The notes below the pieces were generated by a model. The model was given only the letters and a program-made list of their open reading frames with translations. It was not told the origin of the DNA and ran no database searches. 64,000 bases of DNA from Bacteroides fluxus YIT 12057 (lineage in GTDB: Bacteria > Bacteroidota > Bacteroidia > Bacteroidales > Bacteroidaceae), in the NCBI RefSeq assembly GCF_000195635.1, contig NZ_GL882606.1, positions 88,391 through 152,390 of the forward strand, written 5' to 3'. Shown piece by piece: positions 1-10,193 of the stretch. The position numbers and the translations under genes are program-made. How positions within the stretch are numbered: the first letter of the stretch is position 1; each line of letters begins with the position of its first letter.

Positions 1-1341
1 TTTCATCGTCCGCAGGAGGGGGAAGACACCAGACACTTGAATGTAAGCAGTGAAGGTTTCCTGAATTTGAGGGATGCTTATGTATGGGGAGAGTTCTCTT
101 TTGAGCAAAGGAATGTACATGATGCCGGATATAACGCCTCCGTCACGGATCCTTTCAGGGGGATGCCCTATTATGTAGTCGATTCACATCTTAGCAAGTG
201 GAGGAGCCAGTACTATAATCTGAGATTCCGGGCAGCTACTCCTTTGTACTGGAACAAAGTGGCGTTTGGACTCGAGGGAACATATGTTGCTTCCATTGCA
301 ACCAAGCAGAGAGATCCCAGGGCAGATACTCGTTTCTATACATTGGAGCTTGTGCCGGGCATTACTTATAATATCAATGGAAAACATAAATTGGGCGGGA
401 ATTTTGAATATGCATCCATCAAAGAGGATTCCCGTATGAGCAATGCCAACAATTATGTTGACCAGGATTATTATGAGTTATATGGATTGGGCGTTGCTGT
501 CAAGGGTATCGGCAGCGGACGGACTGCCAACTATTTTGGAAACCGGCTAGGCGGAGGGATACAGTATAATTATAATGTGCGGAAAGTTAATGTTTTGTTT
601 GAAGGAACCTATACAGTGAAGGTAGAGAATGTGGAAGTTTCCTTTGATGATCCCAGGAAAGATGCGAGCGTCAAAGAGCGGGTGGCGCAGGCTGCCTTGA
701 GCCTTTATGGTAGGGGAAACCGGTTTTCTCATTTTTTCAGGACCGGATATTATTATCGGCATATAGATGGTATCCAGTACGTGAGTCAGTATGACAACAG
801 CGATTCGCAGAACGGCTGGATGGATTTGTATCATAGTATCCGTTCGACGTATCGACTTAAGGTGGCGTCTGCCGACTATTCTGTTTCAAAAAATAGGGGA
901 GATGAGTATAGTTGGAAAGTGGATGTGGGTATCCGGTATAGAAAAAACAAGGATGAGTATCTGTTGCCCAATTCTCTCAAAGGGGCGGAAAATCTTTATT
1001 GGGGCTTATGCGGGAAGAGGAACTTGAGTATCGGCAATACGCATAACAGGCGTCTTCTGGTTAGTGCTGCTGCCGGATATAACAAGAACCTGTCCGGCAG
1101 TTACCGCTATGGGGGCTCGCATGCCGATTATCTCACTGTGACGGAACTTGAAACGCAGGATGAGAACTATCTTATTTCCGACTTCTATCGGATAGGAGCG
1201 GATATAACCTATTCGCAACAGTATAGTGCAGACAAGAAGACCCATATTTTTGCAAAAGCAGGCTTTGACTATGTGAAAACGTCTGATTATGGCTTTGACC
1301 ATAGAAGCTATATTACTTTTAGTATGGGGGTTAATTTTTAA
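1..1341 (+). CDS. Outer-membrane beta-barrel protein, 5'-truncated by the window
   Basis: The frame is open from the first base, so the N-terminus and any signal peptide lie upstream; 446 residues are visible, and the TTG at 37 is not a credible start. The protein is rich in alternating aromatic/polar strands (repeated Tyr-x-Tyr and Tyr-x-Phe patterns) and ends in FSMGVNF, with the terminal aromatic expected of an outer-membrane barrel. It resembles large Bacteroides surface barrels (possibly the DUF6850 group), but I cannot assign a substrate. The C25-like protein gene starts 31 nt after its stop on the same strand, so the two are probably co-transcribed and may work together at the cell surface. 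Confidence 0.7.
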   Translation, partial: FHRPQEGEDTRHLNVSSEGFLNLRDAYVWGEFSFEQRNVHDAGYNASVTDPFRGMPYYVVDSHLSKWRSQYYNLRFRAATPLYWNKVAFGLEGTYVASIATKQRDPRADTRFYTLELVPGITYNINGKHKLGGNFEYASIKEDSRMSNANNYVDQDYYELYGLGVAVKGIGSGRTANYFGNRLGGGIQYNYNVRKVNVLFEGTYTVKVENVEVSFDDPRKDASVKERVAQAALSLYGRGNRFSHFFRTGYYYRHIDGIQYVSQYDNSDSQNGWMDLYHSIRSTYRLKVASADYSVSKNRGDEYSWKVDVGIRYRKNKDEYLLPNSLKGAENLYWGLCGKRNLSIGNTHNRRLLVSAAAGYNKNLSGSYRYGGSHADYLTVTELETQDENYLISDFYRIGADITYSQQYSADKKTHIFAKAGFDYVKTSDYGFDHRSYITFSMGVNF

Positions 1342-1372
1342 CATGTTTTCTAAACTAATAAATAACAGGGAA

Positions 1373-3541
1373 ATGAGAAGATTTTTATTTTTAGTATGTT
1401 TTATTGTAGTATCCATGACTTCGTCGTATGCCCAGCGTGGGTTTGCTATTGTCGTTGACCCGAAAAGTTATAAAGAGGCTAAGTTGGAAATAGAGCAGTA
1501 TGCAGCGGCGATAGAAGCTGTTCAGGGGCTGAAGGTATATAAGGTAATTGATCGTTGGGGGGTACCCGACTCTATTCGGGCGGAATTGATCCGGCTGCAC
1601 ACGAAGAAAAGATACCCCATTGAGGGAGCTGTGTTTATCGGTGATATTCCGGTTGCCATGATCCGGGATGCACAACATCTGACGAGTGCTTTCAAAATGG
1701 ATCAAAGGCGTGACCGCAAACAGTCGTCTGTACCATCAGACCGCTTTTATGATGATTTTGGGCTTCAGTTCACTTATTTGGATAAAGATGAAGATGCTCC
1801 TTGGTTCTATTATTCTTTGTCGGCGGAGTCAGGGCAATATCTGCGTCCGGATATTTATACAGGAAGGATACGCCCGACTGATTGCAACGGAATCTCGCGT
1901 TATGATAAACTTCGCGGCTATTTGAAGAAGGTGGTGGCTGAAAAGTTTGGCGGGAATGTACTCGACAATATGCTGTTCTTCGGGGGGCATGGGTATATTT
2001 CAGAATCCATGGTGGCCCGTATGGATGAAAAGGAAGGACTGTATGAACACTTCCCCTGGTTGAGGCGACAGAAAAACGGTATCGGCTTTATAGACCATAC
2101 GCAGGAGGATGTGATAAAGTTTCGTTTGATGAACGAACTGATGCGTCCGGAACTAGACTATGCTGTCCTGCACCACCACGGTTATTGGGATACTCAATAT
2201 CTGAACAACATTCCAAGACCGAAGAATCCGCTTCAGGCCAAGGAAATGATACAGAGCTACGGGCGTGCGCATATCCGTGCCGCCAGGGAGAAGGGGAAAA
2301 GCGTGGATAGCATGATGGTGAAGATGGAACGCCGTTTTGACATTCCGCATACATGGCTGGGAAATACATTTGAACCGGAAATATGCAGAAAGGATTCTGT
2401 TGAGGATGCTGATTTGGATTTGCATCTGGCGGATTTTGCGACCTATGATTTTAAACCGAATTGCCGTGTTGTCATGATTGATGCCTGTTTCTGCGGCTCG
2501 TTTCACAAGGAAGATTGTATTGCCAATGAATACATCTTCAGTGCGGGCAAGAACATAGCATGTATTGCCAATACAGTGAATGTTCTACAGGACAAGTGGA
2601 GTGACCGTTATATGGGATTATTGGGACTGGGTATGTGTGTAGGGGATGTGGCGCGGTATTCCGGCTATCTTGAATCTCATGTAATCGGCGATCCTACATT
2701 TGCTTTTACTCCGGCAGTGAAAGGCGTAAATGTGAATAAGCTCTTGGCAGATGATGATGCTTCCGTTTGGAAAAAGTGGCTGCATAGGAGTGACTTGCCG
2801 GAATTGCAGTGTATGGCTATTGAGCAGATGAATAGGGAACGTCTGGTTTCATCGGCCGAATTGCTGGACATTTTTCGTACTTCACCCAACGCGATTGTAC
2901 GCATACAGGCGCTCGTGTCTTTGTCGGAACTAAGGGACGATTATTTTATCGAAGCGATTAAGTTGGCTGTGGATGATAGCTATGAGATGGTCCAGCGTTT
3001 GGCTCTCCGTTTTTTGGGACAAAGCGGTGATGAGCGTCTGATTCCTTCACTTATAAAAATCTGTATATCCAACAATACATCCGAACGTTGTAATTTCAAT
3101 GCACTGAATGCTTTGTCCTTCTATCCGGAAGATAAGTTGTTGGCTGAGTTTGACAAACAATTCAGCAGTGACGGTATCTGCTATATCAATAAAAAAGAAG
3201 TGGGAAATACTATCCGGAAGGCAATCAAGTCAGCTTCTGAAAGATGGGTGGATGACACAATGTCCATTGTTGCCGATGATACGACCGACAAAGCACGTAG
3301 ATCAAACATCCGTACCTTACGTAATTATTGTCCTCATTATTTGGTTCCGCATCTGCTTTCTTATGTGAAGGAATCCGGGCAACCTGAGATGCAGGTGATG
3401 TTGCTTGAGGCATTAGGATGGCATAGATATTCGTATACAGCGCCTCAGATTGCCGCTTGTGCCAAGGAGATGAGTGAGAATATGAACCTGCCTTTGGAAG
3501 TTCGTGAAGAGGCTTTGAAAACTTACAAGAGAGTAAAGTAG
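1373..3541 (+). CDS. Gingipain-like (peptidase C25-type fold) exported protein with C-terminal HEAT repeats
   Basis: Start chosen at 1373 because it places a clean signal peptide (MRRFLFLVCFIVVSMTSSYA) at the N-terminus; ATG 1343 is a possible in-frame alternative. Around residues 265-275 there is LHHHGYWD, and around residue 369 IDACFCGSF. This His-Gly plus Cys pair is what caspase-fold C25 peptidases use for catalysis. An ending like YLESHVIGDPTFAF is also usual after the C25 domain. From about residue 460 on, the sequence is helical with paired repeats such as VRIQALVSLSEL and VQRLALRFLGQ (HEAT-like). It lies directly behind the outer-membrane protein gene. A periplasmic or surface protease or protein-binding role is inferred; substrate unknown. 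Confidence 0.72.
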   Translation: MRRFLFLVCFIVVSMTSSYAQRGFAIVVDPKSYKEAKLEIEQYAAAIEAVQGLKVYKVIDRWGVPDSIRAELIRLHTKKRYPIEGAVFIGDIPVAMIRDAQHLTSAFKMDQRRDRKQSSVPSDRFYDDFGLQFTYLDKDEDAPWFYYSLSAESGQYLRPDIYTGRIRPTDCNGISRYDKLRGYLKKVVAEKFGGNVLDNMLFFGGHGYISESMVARMDEKEGLYEHFPWLRRQKNGIGFIDHTQEDVIKFRLMNELMRPELDYAVLHHHGYWDTQYLNNIPRPKNPLQAKEMIQSYGRAHIRAAREKGKSVDSMMVKMERRFDIPHTWLGNTFEPEICRKDSVEDADLDLHLADFATYDFKPNCRVVMIDACFCGSFHKEDCIANEYIFSAGKNIACIANTVNVLQDKWSDRYMGLLGLGMCVGDVARYSGYLESHVIGDPTFAFTPAVKGVNVNKLLADDDASVWKKWLHRSDLPELQCMAIEQMNRERLVSSAELLDIFRTSPNAIVRIQALVSLSELRDDYFIEAIKLAVDDSYEMVQRLALRFLGQSGDERLIPSLIKICISNNTSERCNFNALNALSFYPEDKLLAEFDKQFSSDGICYINKKEVGNTIRKAIKSASERWVDDTMSIVADDTTDKARRSNIRTLRNYCPHYLVPHLLSYVKESGQPEMQVMLLEALGWHRYSYTAPQIAACAKEMSENMNLPLEVREEALKTYKRVK

Positions 3542-3576
3542 CCGTTTCCGGTCGGGGGACAACTGGCATGTCGCAA

Positions 3577-3615
3577 AAAAAGCATTTGATCTTGAAATGG
3601 AATCAAATGCTTTTT
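3577..3615. terminator. Bidirectional intrinsic terminator between convergent genes
   Basis: Perfect 14-bp inverted repeat (AAAAAGCATTTGAT / ATCAAATGCTTTTT) with an 11-nt loop. The A-run and T-run let it act in both directions, between the C25/HEAT gene (+) and malQ (-). Confidence 0.85.
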
Positions 3616-3635
3616 CTGTATGCTCTTGCAGTTTT

Positions 3636-6326
3636 CTATCTGCCTGTCTGCTCAATCAATCCTTTTATTTTCTCATTCAGACTTTCTGCTTTCATCAATT
3701 GTTCTAACGTCAAGTGCATGCGATATCGCCAATAATGCCGCGGATTGGCAGGAATATTGATGCGTTCTTCTTGCACATTGGGGTTACGCCACTTTCCGTC
3801 CATTGACATCCAGTCCTGCAAAGAGAGGATACTGAGAATGGAATTACTGTATAAATGATTGCGTACCACTTCTTCACAAAGTTCGGGCGTAGCCACGGCT
3901 GGTGCGGTACCGTAATGTCCCAGCATGGTATTGTAGTATCTCTGTGTCTGTTGGAAATCTTCTTCCCACCATCCACGGAGAGTGGACATGTCATGCGTGG
4001 AGATGGTACATACGGAACGGTAAGGATACCAGTCCGGATGGCCGAATTCTTGGGATGGATCCTTCGGCATACGCTGTATTTCTAGAGATAGGATACGCAG
4101 ATCGTTCATTACCCATGCCACACAGTCGGGAATCATGCCTAAGTCTTCTCCACACACCAGCATGCGTGTAGATTGTGTGAGTTGGGGAAGCTTCTTCATG
4201 GCTTGTTCGCCCCAGAAATCATTATGGCGATGATAATAGTACTGGTCATACAGGCGGTTGAAAGCCGATTTTTCCCAATCGTTCAGAGCACGGTAAACGA
4301 AGTCGTGTTGCACACCGATACGCGGGTGATATTTATGGGAATCTGTGCGGTCGGGCACAAACAAAACATCACTGATCAGTGCATACAATCCGTCACGGAT
4401 CCAAATGCTGTCTTCATCGGTCTTACCGGCAAAATAAGCTTCTACCTTGCGCTGGGTATCGAATTCCGGACGCATCCGATAGATTTCGTACGTATTGGTC
4501 GGTTCGATGAAAGTCTGTTTTACATAGTCGGTATGGGGACCGAACATCTGTCCGAGGAAATATTCATGGATGTAGGGCTTTAAGAATTCTTCACGGAATG
4601 CCAGTCCGTAGCTTTCTATTTCCTCACGTGTCATAGGCAATGCGGGCACAAATTGTCCCAACAGACCATGTACGGCGTTCATCGGTATCTCCCAGATGCG
4701 GAAGAAACCAAGGATATGGTCAATGCGATAGGCATCGAAGTATTCGGACATTTTACGGAAGCGCTTCATCCACCAAGCATATCCGTCTTGTTCCATAACA
4801 TCCCAGTTGTAAGTGGGGAACCCCCAGTTTTGTCCGTTTACAGAAAAATCATCGGGTGGAGCACCGGCTTGCCCGTTCAGATTGAAATAGTAGGGTTCTG
4901 TCCAAGCTTCCACACTATTGCGGCTGATGCCGATAGGAATGTCACCTTTCAGTACCACCCCATTGGCACGGGCATGTTCAGTAGCTGCAAGCAGTTGCAG
5001 GTGCAGGTTGAACTGGATGTAATAATAGATGGCTATATGAGGATAATCAGCTGATTCCGGTTCACACAACTTTTCAATTTCTTTTACGTCGTAAGTGCTG
5101 TATTTAGGCCATTCACGGAAATTCGGTGTTTTATAGGCATCCCGTAAATAGCTGAATACAGCGTATGGCTGTAACCATTCTTTATTGGTTTCATAAAATT
5201 CCTTGAAAGCTTTTGAGGACAGGACCTTTTCACCTTCCTGCTTGAAGATGAGATGGAAATATTCCCATTTCGTTTGGTTTACAGCTTCATAATCTACTGT
5301 AGGCAAGGCGTTCAGTTCTTTCTGGCGCTTGTTGAACGCTGTCATCAGGCTCTTGTCTTTTAAATTCCCCAATAGCCTTAAATCCGTGTACATCGGGTGG
5401 AAAGCGTAGATGGAGATGCTGTTGTAGGGATAAGAGTCTGTCCATGTATGGGTCATTGTCGTGTCATTGATGGGCAGAATCTGTACGGCTTTTTGACGGG
5501 TGGCGACTGCCCAGTCAATCATACGCTTCAAGTCACCGAAATCGCCTACTCCGAAACTTTTCTCAGAGCGGAGGGAGAATACAGGAATGGCTACCCCGGC
5601 TCCTTTCCAGGACGGAAGGCTGAAATATACGTAGCGGTCACCAATTGCCAAGGTTTCGTTCGTATCTATTTGCGGATCGGCCATATAGCGGTTGGGGTTG
5701 TTTTCCCAAGCTACGGCACGGTGTTCTTTCTTGTTATAAAGTATGAATTTGTATTCCAGCGGGAAATTGATCCTGCCTGCATCCACTTCTATCTGCCATT
5801 CAGGGAAAGTGGCGTCACTCATCAGGACGGACTTGTCCGGATCCCAGTCACCCAATATTTTCTGGTTGCCGCAAATTGCCAGACAATGTTCGTTGTCGAT
5901 GCAGGGCGCATATGCTTTTATCAGCAGTCCTTTTTTGTGTCCTTTGGGGGCGGCACTGCGTTCACGGTGTGCCAACAAGGATTCTGTGAAAGCAGAAGAG
6001 TAGAAATATTGTTGTTCCGGCAAGTTCTTCCAACAATCTTCTATGCGATAGTTCTTCTTTGAAGAGCCTGTGACATAGAGCGTACGGGGAAGACTGTCCC
6101 ATTCCGTACGTATGGATTTGCCATCGCGATAAATATAGTAACTGTACTGAATAACACCGTTCTCCGGTATCTGGATACCTACTTTGGCACTCCAGTGTAT
6201 GCCATCGATTGTACTGAGAGCGATAGCTTTGTCGGATTCATTGTTGCCGAGTTCGGGAATGGAACCTAGAACTCTGACTTCTTCACCCCAACTGGTGCGA
6301 TACTCGATATTAAATGATAGTGTCAT
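3636..6326 (-). CDS. malQ: 4-alpha-glucanotransferase (GH77) with N-terminal starch-binding domains
   Basis: 896 residues, far longer than E. coli MalQ because two CBM20-like modules precede the catalytic domain (about 1-110 and 125-235; note RVLGSIPELG and KILGDWDPDKS, the usual CBM20 opening). The GH77 barrel follows. Catalytic residues are visible: the nucleophile in YRIDHILGFF (about residue 531), the acid/base Glu in CGEDLGMIP (about 725) and the stabilising Asp in STHDMSTLRGWW (about 780). It disproportionates maltooligosaccharides in the cytoplasm. Start 6326 (MTLSFNIEYRTSW) is preferred to the upstream 6359 because the CBM20 begins right there and the extra 11 residues are hydrophobic filler. 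Confidence 0.95.
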   Translation of the reverse strand: MTLSFNIEYRTSWGEEVRVLGSIPELGNNESDKAIALSTIDGIHWSAKVGIQIPENGVIQYSYYIYRDGKSIRTEWDSLPRTLYVTGSSKKNYRIEDCWKNLPEQQYFYSSAFTESLLAHRERSAAPKGHKKGLLIKAYAPCIDNEHCLAICGNQKILGDWDPDKSVLMSDATFPEWQIEVDAGRINFPLEYKFILYNKKEHRAVAWENNPNRYMADPQIDTNETLAIGDRYVYFSLPSWKGAGVAIPVFSLRSEKSFGVGDFGDLKRMIDWAVATRQKAVQILPINDTTMTHTWTDSYPYNSISIYAFHPMYTDLRLLGNLKDKSLMTAFNKRQKELNALPTVDYEAVNQTKWEYFHLIFKQEGEKVLSSKAFKEFYETNKEWLQPYAVFSYLRDAYKTPNFREWPKYSTYDVKEIEKLCEPESADYPHIAIYYYIQFNLHLQLLAATEHARANGVVLKGDIPIGISRNSVEAWTEPYYFNLNGQAGAPPDDFSVNGQNWGFPTYNWDVMEQDGYAWWMKRFRKMSEYFDAYRIDHILGFFRIWEIPMNAVHGLLGQFVPALPMTREEIESYGLAFREEFLKPYIHEYFLGQMFGPHTDYVKQTFIEPTNTYEIYRMRPEFDTQRKVEAYFAGKTDEDSIWIRDGLYALISDVLFVPDRTDSHKYHPRIGVQHDFVYRALNDWEKSAFNRLYDQYYYHRHNDFWGEQAMKKLPQLTQSTRMLVCGEDLGMIPDCVAWVMNDLRILSLEIQRMPKDPSQEFGHPDWYPYRSVCTISTHDMSTLRGWWEEDFQQTQRYYNTMLGHYGTAPAVATPELCEEVVRNHLYSNSILSILSLQDWMSMDGKWRNPNVQEERINIPANPRHYWRYRMHLTLEQLMKAESLNEKIKGLIEQTGR

Positions 6327-6456
6327 ATATATTAGATTTATAAATAGCAATAGCTGCAATGATTATGCAAGTATAGAAATTATTCTTCATAATCATGCAG
6401 CTATTGTTATTCAAGTCATTTAAAATCCTATGCAAACGTTTGTGTTTGTTTGACCC

Positions 6457-8994
6457 TTATCCACAACGGGAGGCGCCACAGGTCTTGCAAATGAGGCAAC
6501 CTTCTTGGTAAACCAAAGTTTCGTTGCCGCAGTTGGGGCATTTCTTGCCTTTGGCTTCCGTGCCGTCCTGAATGTATTTCTTTAAGGCACGTTCTACACC
6601 GTTTTTCCAGGTATTGATGTTTTCGCTATCCAATTGTAATGAACCGACCAATTTGATAACCTGTTCAATAGGCATGCGATAACGCAATACACCGGAAATC
6701 AGTTTAGCATAGTTCCAATATTCTTTATTGAACTTTTCGGACAATCCTTCAATGGTGACTTTATAGCCGCGCTTGTTCTCGAACTGGAAGTCATAGCGTT
6801 TATTGCCATTTTCATCTATATTCTTGATGATATGGCCGGAGGTTACATTCTTTGGCAGAATGATACCTTCATCATCATCCAATACACCGGTGAAAATCTC
6901 ATAAGGATGATTGTCCAGTAAACCGACAAATGCCACCCATTTTTCTTTGTTGTTTTGAAAACGTACCACGTCTGCGTCCAATACTTTAGGACGAGTTTCG
7001 ACAACCGTAGGCGGCTTGCATGGAGGAAGACCTTCTTTCTTGTCGCTCTTGGTGGAAATAAGCACGCCTGAGCGGGAACCGTCACGATAAACCGTACATC
7101 CTTTACAACCGGATTTCCATGCCTCTATATATAAGCGGTTGACTAAATCTTCATCTACATCATTCGGCAGATTGATGGTTACACTGATGGAGTGATCTAC
7201 CCATTTCTGGATGCGTCCCTGCATCTTGACTTTCATCAGCCAATCTACATCGTTGGAAGTTGCCTTATAATAAGGTGATTTCGCTACCATTGCATCAACC
7301 TCCTCTTGAGTATAGCGTTTGGCCGGGTTGTAGCCCTGTGCCTCCATCCAAGTTACAAACTTGGGATGGAAAACGATATATTCTTCGAATGCATCACCGG
7401 TTTCGTCTATGAAATCAACGTGAACATTGGTGTCGTTCGGATTGACTTTGCGGCGGCGTTTATATACCGGTAAGAATACAGGCTCGATACCTGAGGTGGT
7501 TTGTGTCATCAAACTGGTAGTACCCGTCGGAGCTATGGTGAGGCAGGCGATATTGCGGCGGCCGAACTTTTTCATTTCTTCGTACAGTTCCGGATCAGCT
7601 TCACGCAGACGGTTGATGAACGGGTTGTTTTTCTCGCGCTCGGTATCATAAATCTCGAATGCACCGCGTTCTTTCGCCATTTCTACTGAGGAACGATAAG
7701 CATTAAGGGCAACCGCTTTATGTACTCTTTCTGAAAATTCAGTAGCTTCTTCTGTCCCATATCGCAGCCCTAAAGCCGCAAGCATATCGCCTTCAGCTGT
7801 AATGCCGACACCGGTACGACGTCCTTGGCCACTCTTTTTGTATATTTTCTGCCACAGGATGCGTTCTGTATGTTTCACGTCTTCACATTCCGGATCAGAA
7901 TCGATTTTCTCCATGATGCGTTCAATCTTCTCTAATTCCAGGTCGATGATGTCATCCATGATACGCTGTGCCAGTGAAACGTGCTTTTCGAATAGTTCGA
8001 AATCAAAATAGGCATCCGGCTTGAATGGATTTACTACATAAGAGTATAAATTAATGGCAAGCAGGCGGCATGAATCATACGGACATAAAGGAATTTCACC
8101 GCAAGGATTGGTGGATACGGTACGATAACCCAAATCCGCATAGCAATCGGGCACGGACTCTCTTATGATAGTATCCCAGAAAAGTACACCGGGCTCTGCG
8201 GATTTCCATGCGTTATGCACAATTTTCTTCCATAAGGCGGAAGCGTCGATTTCTTTTTTGAAAACAGGGACCTCCGCATCAATCGGGTATTGTTGCGTGT
8301 ATGGTTTGCCTTCAATGGCGGCCTGCATGAATGAGTCGGCAAGTTTCACGGATACATTGGCTCCGGTCACTTTCCCTTCCGTCATTTTGGCGTCAATGAA
8401 TGCCTCGGAGTCCGGATGTTTGATGGAGACACTCAACATTAATGCTCCACGACGACCGTCTTGGGCTACTTCACGGGTTGAGTTTGAATAGCGTTCCATG
8501 AAAGGAACCAAACCTGTAGAAGTTAATGCGGAATTCTTTACCGGAGAACCTTTCGGGCGGATATGCGACAAGTCATGTCCCACGCCTCCACGGCGTTTCA
8601 TCAGCTGTACTTGTTCTTCATCTATTTTAAAGATGGCGCCGTAAGAATCAGCTTCACCATCTACTCCGATTACAAAACAATTGGATAAGGAGGCCACTTG
8701 ATAGTTATTACCGATTCCGGTCATCGGACTTCCTTGGGGAACAATGTATTTAAAGTGATCCAATAAATTGAAAAGTTCCTCCGAACTTAATCCGTTAGGG
8801 TACTTGGCTTCAATTCTTGCTACTTCATTGGCTATTCTCCAATGCATGTCTTCCGGAGACTTTTCGTAAATATTTCCGAAAGAATCTTTGACCGCATATT
8901 TGTTTACCCAAACTCTAGCGGCCAACTCGTCACCTTGGAAGTATCGTAAAGATTCTTCGTAGGCCTCTTCATAAGAATAAGTTTTTTTTTCCAC
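6457..8994 (-). CDS. nrdJ: Adenosylcobalamin-dependent (class II) ribonucleoside-diphosphate reductase
   Basis: 845 residues. It reduces ribonucleotides to deoxyribonucleotides using B12 and so needs no oxygen-dependent radical partner, which suits an anaerobe. Visible family marks: RRGGVGHDLSHIRPKGSPV near residue 135, the NPCGEIPL finger-loop motif near 297, IAPTGTTSLMTQTTSG near 490, and a C-terminal zinc-ribbon tail with two CxxC pairs plus a CG end (CPNCGN...CKTCGASRCG) that would carry the redox cysteines. It is monocistronic and divergent from the nitroreductase. The stop codon overlaps a TTATCCACA sequence. No cobalamin riboswitch could be recognised in the 341-nt upstream gap. Confidence 0.95.
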   Translation of the reverse strand: MEKKTYSYEEAYEESLRYFQGDELAARVWVNKYAVKDSFGNIYEKSPEDMHWRIANEVARIEAKYPNGLSSEELFNLLDHFKYIVPQGSPMTGIGNNYQVASLSNCFVIGVDGEADSYGAIFKIDEEQVQLMKRRGGVGHDLSHIRPKGSPVKNSALTSTGLVPFMERYSNSTREVAQDGRRGALMLSVSIKHPDSEAFIDAKMTEGKVTGANVSVKLADSFMQAAIEGKPYTQQYPIDAEVPVFKKEIDASALWKKIVHNAWKSAEPGVLFWDTIIRESVPDCYADLGYRTVSTNPCGEIPLCPYDSCRLLAINLYSYVVNPFKPDAYFDFELFEKHVSLAQRIMDDIIDLELEKIERIMEKIDSDPECEDVKHTERILWQKIYKKSGQGRRTGVGITAEGDMLAALGLRYGTEEATEFSERVHKAVALNAYRSSVEMAKERGAFEIYDTEREKNNPFINRLREADPELYEEMKKFGRRNIACLTIAPTGTTSLMTQTTSGIEPVFLPVYKRRRKVNPNDTNVHVDFIDETGDAFEEYIVFHPKFVTWMEAQGYNPAKRYTQEEVDAMVAKSPYYKATSNDVDWLMKVKMQGRIQKWVDHSISVTINLPNDVDEDLVNRLYIEAWKSGCKGCTVYRDGSRSGVLISTKSDKKEGLPPCKPPTVVETRPKVLDADVVRFQNNKEKWVAFVGLLDNHPYEIFTGVLDDDEGIILPKNVTSGHIIKNIDENGNKRYDFQFENKRGYKVTIEGLSEKFNKEYWNYAKLISGVLRYRMPIEQVIKLVGSLQLDSENINTWKNGVERALKKYIQDGTEAKGKKCPNCGNETLVYQEGCLICKTCGASRCG

Positions 8995-9335
8995 GATGCT
9001 TTGTTTCTTAGATTTTGTTGCAAATAAGTATATTTGTAGAAGCTTTACTTACTGCTAACAAATGCTTTTGCAAATATGAGAATGTTTTTCAATCTGACAA
9101 AATAAAAATGAATGTTTTTATTAACCGATTGATAGTTTTCTGAATCTAAATGTTAATAATTTGATTTTTAATTAATTGGTTCTTTAAAGAGAGAGGCAAG
9201 TTCTCTAAAAAGGAAATTATAAACAATTTATGAGTATAGAAAGTTTGCTCTTTTTTAGAAAGTCTTCCAAACTTTTATCTTACCATAAAATGACACTCTG
9301 TGATTCTTTTTATATCTTTGCAAGAAAAAGAAAGA
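8995..9335. other. AT-rich divergent intergenic region
   Basis: 341 nt between divergent nrdJ (-) and the nitroreductase gene (+). It holds the nitroreductase -7 box (9313-9320); otherwise only A/T tracts are visible. No strict -7 box for nrdJ and no riboswitch-like structure was found by eye. Confidence 0.6.
9313..9320 (+). promoter_or_regulatory. Bacteroides -7 box (TATCTTTG) of the nitroreductase gene
   Basis: Matches TAnnTTTG exactly and lies 15 nt before the chosen ATG at 9336. It excludes the in-frame upstream ATG at 9300, which would be outside the transcript. No good -33 element is seen. Confidence 0.6.
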
Positions 9336-10070
9336 ATGGAAAGTTTGAAACAAAGGAGAACAATACGGAAATATCAGCAAAAAGACATTTCTGCTGATTT
9401 GTTAAATGATTTGCTTGAATCCTCTTTTCGTGCCTCTACGGTAGGGAATATGCAAGTTTATAGCGTAATTGTAACGCGTGATGCTGAGCGTAAAGCAAAG
9501 TTAGCCCCTGCTCATTTTAATCAACCCATGGTGCAAACGGCTCCGGTAGTGCTTACATTTTGTATTGATTTGCGTCGCTTTAGCAAATGGTGTGAGCAAC
9601 GGAAAGCTGAACCTGGTTATAATAATTTCGAGTGGTTTGTGACTGGTGCCGTAGATACCTTATTGGTGGCTCAGACTTTTTGTATAGCCGCTGAAGAAAA
9701 AGGATTGGGAATTTGCTATCTGGGGACTACGACTTATAATCCTCGGATGATAGTTGAGGCTTTGGAGCTTCCGGAATTGGTGTTTCCTTTGACGACTGTA
9801 ACTGTGGGATGGCCTGCTGAGATGCCTGAACAGGTGGACCGTTTACCTATGGAAGCGATTGTGCACGACGAAACCTATCATGATTACACTCCGGAAGATA
9901 TAAATAAGTACTATGCTTATAAGGAGTCACTCCCGGAAAATAAGCAGTTTGTATCGGACAACAATAAAGAAACATTGGCTCAAGTCTTTACAGATGTACG
10001 CTATACGAAGAAGGACAGTGAAGCAATGTCTGAGAATCTCTGGAAAGTAATGAAGAAACAAGGGTTTTAA
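9336..10070 (+). CDS. Nitroreductase-family NAD(P)H oxidoreductase
   Basis: 244 residues starting MESLKQRRTIRKYQ. The N-terminal RRTIRKY is the FMN-phosphate-binding signature of nitroreductases; GNMQVYSVIVTRD, the run of small residues through FVTGAVDTLLVAQ and GLGICYLGTTTYNP are the further flavin and dimer-core segments. The family usually reduces nitro compounds, quinones or flavins with NAD(P)H in the cytoplasm. The start is set by the -7 box at 9313. The C-terminus (KKDSEAMSENLWKVMKKQGF) is the extended tail seen in NfsA/FRP-type members. Single-gene unit; physiological substrate unknown. Confidence 0.9.
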   Translation: MESLKQRRTIRKYQQKDISADLLNDLLESSFRASTVGNMQVYSVIVTRDAERKAKLAPAHFNQPMVQTAPVVLTFCIDLRRFSKWCEQRKAEPGYNNFEWFVTGAVDTLLVAQTFCIAAEEKGLGICYLGTTTYNPRMIVEALELPELVFPLTTVTVGWPAEMPEQVDRLPMEAIVHDETYHDYTPEDINKYYAYKESLPENKQFVSDNNKETLAQVFTDVRYTKKDSEAMSENLWKVMKKQGF

Positions 10071-10110
10071 AGATAGGCAAATAAAAGTATGATAGTCTTC
10101 TTTAGCCATA

Positions 10111-10172
10111 CTAAACTTGCTGAGGCGTTTTCTTTCTTAAGATAAAGGGAAGAGGAGCTCCGGCAAGTTTAG
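10111..10172. terminator. Long inverted repeat between convergent nitroreductase and dnaA genes
   Basis: CTAAACTTGC at 10111-10120 is exactly complementary to GCAAGTTTAG at 10163-10172, with a 42-nt interior that can pair further (CTTT/AAAG). The position between two 3' ends suggests a terminator or mRNA-end stabiliser, though no long T-run follows. Confidence 0.45.
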
Positions 10173-10193
10173 GATGACAGTATCTGTTTACAT

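Noticed and set aside
6457..6465. Perfect DnaA box (TTATCCACA) at the nrdJ stop codon
   Set aside because: A single box in coding sequence, 4 kb from dnaA, with no cluster or AT-rich unwinding element. Not enough to call an origin.
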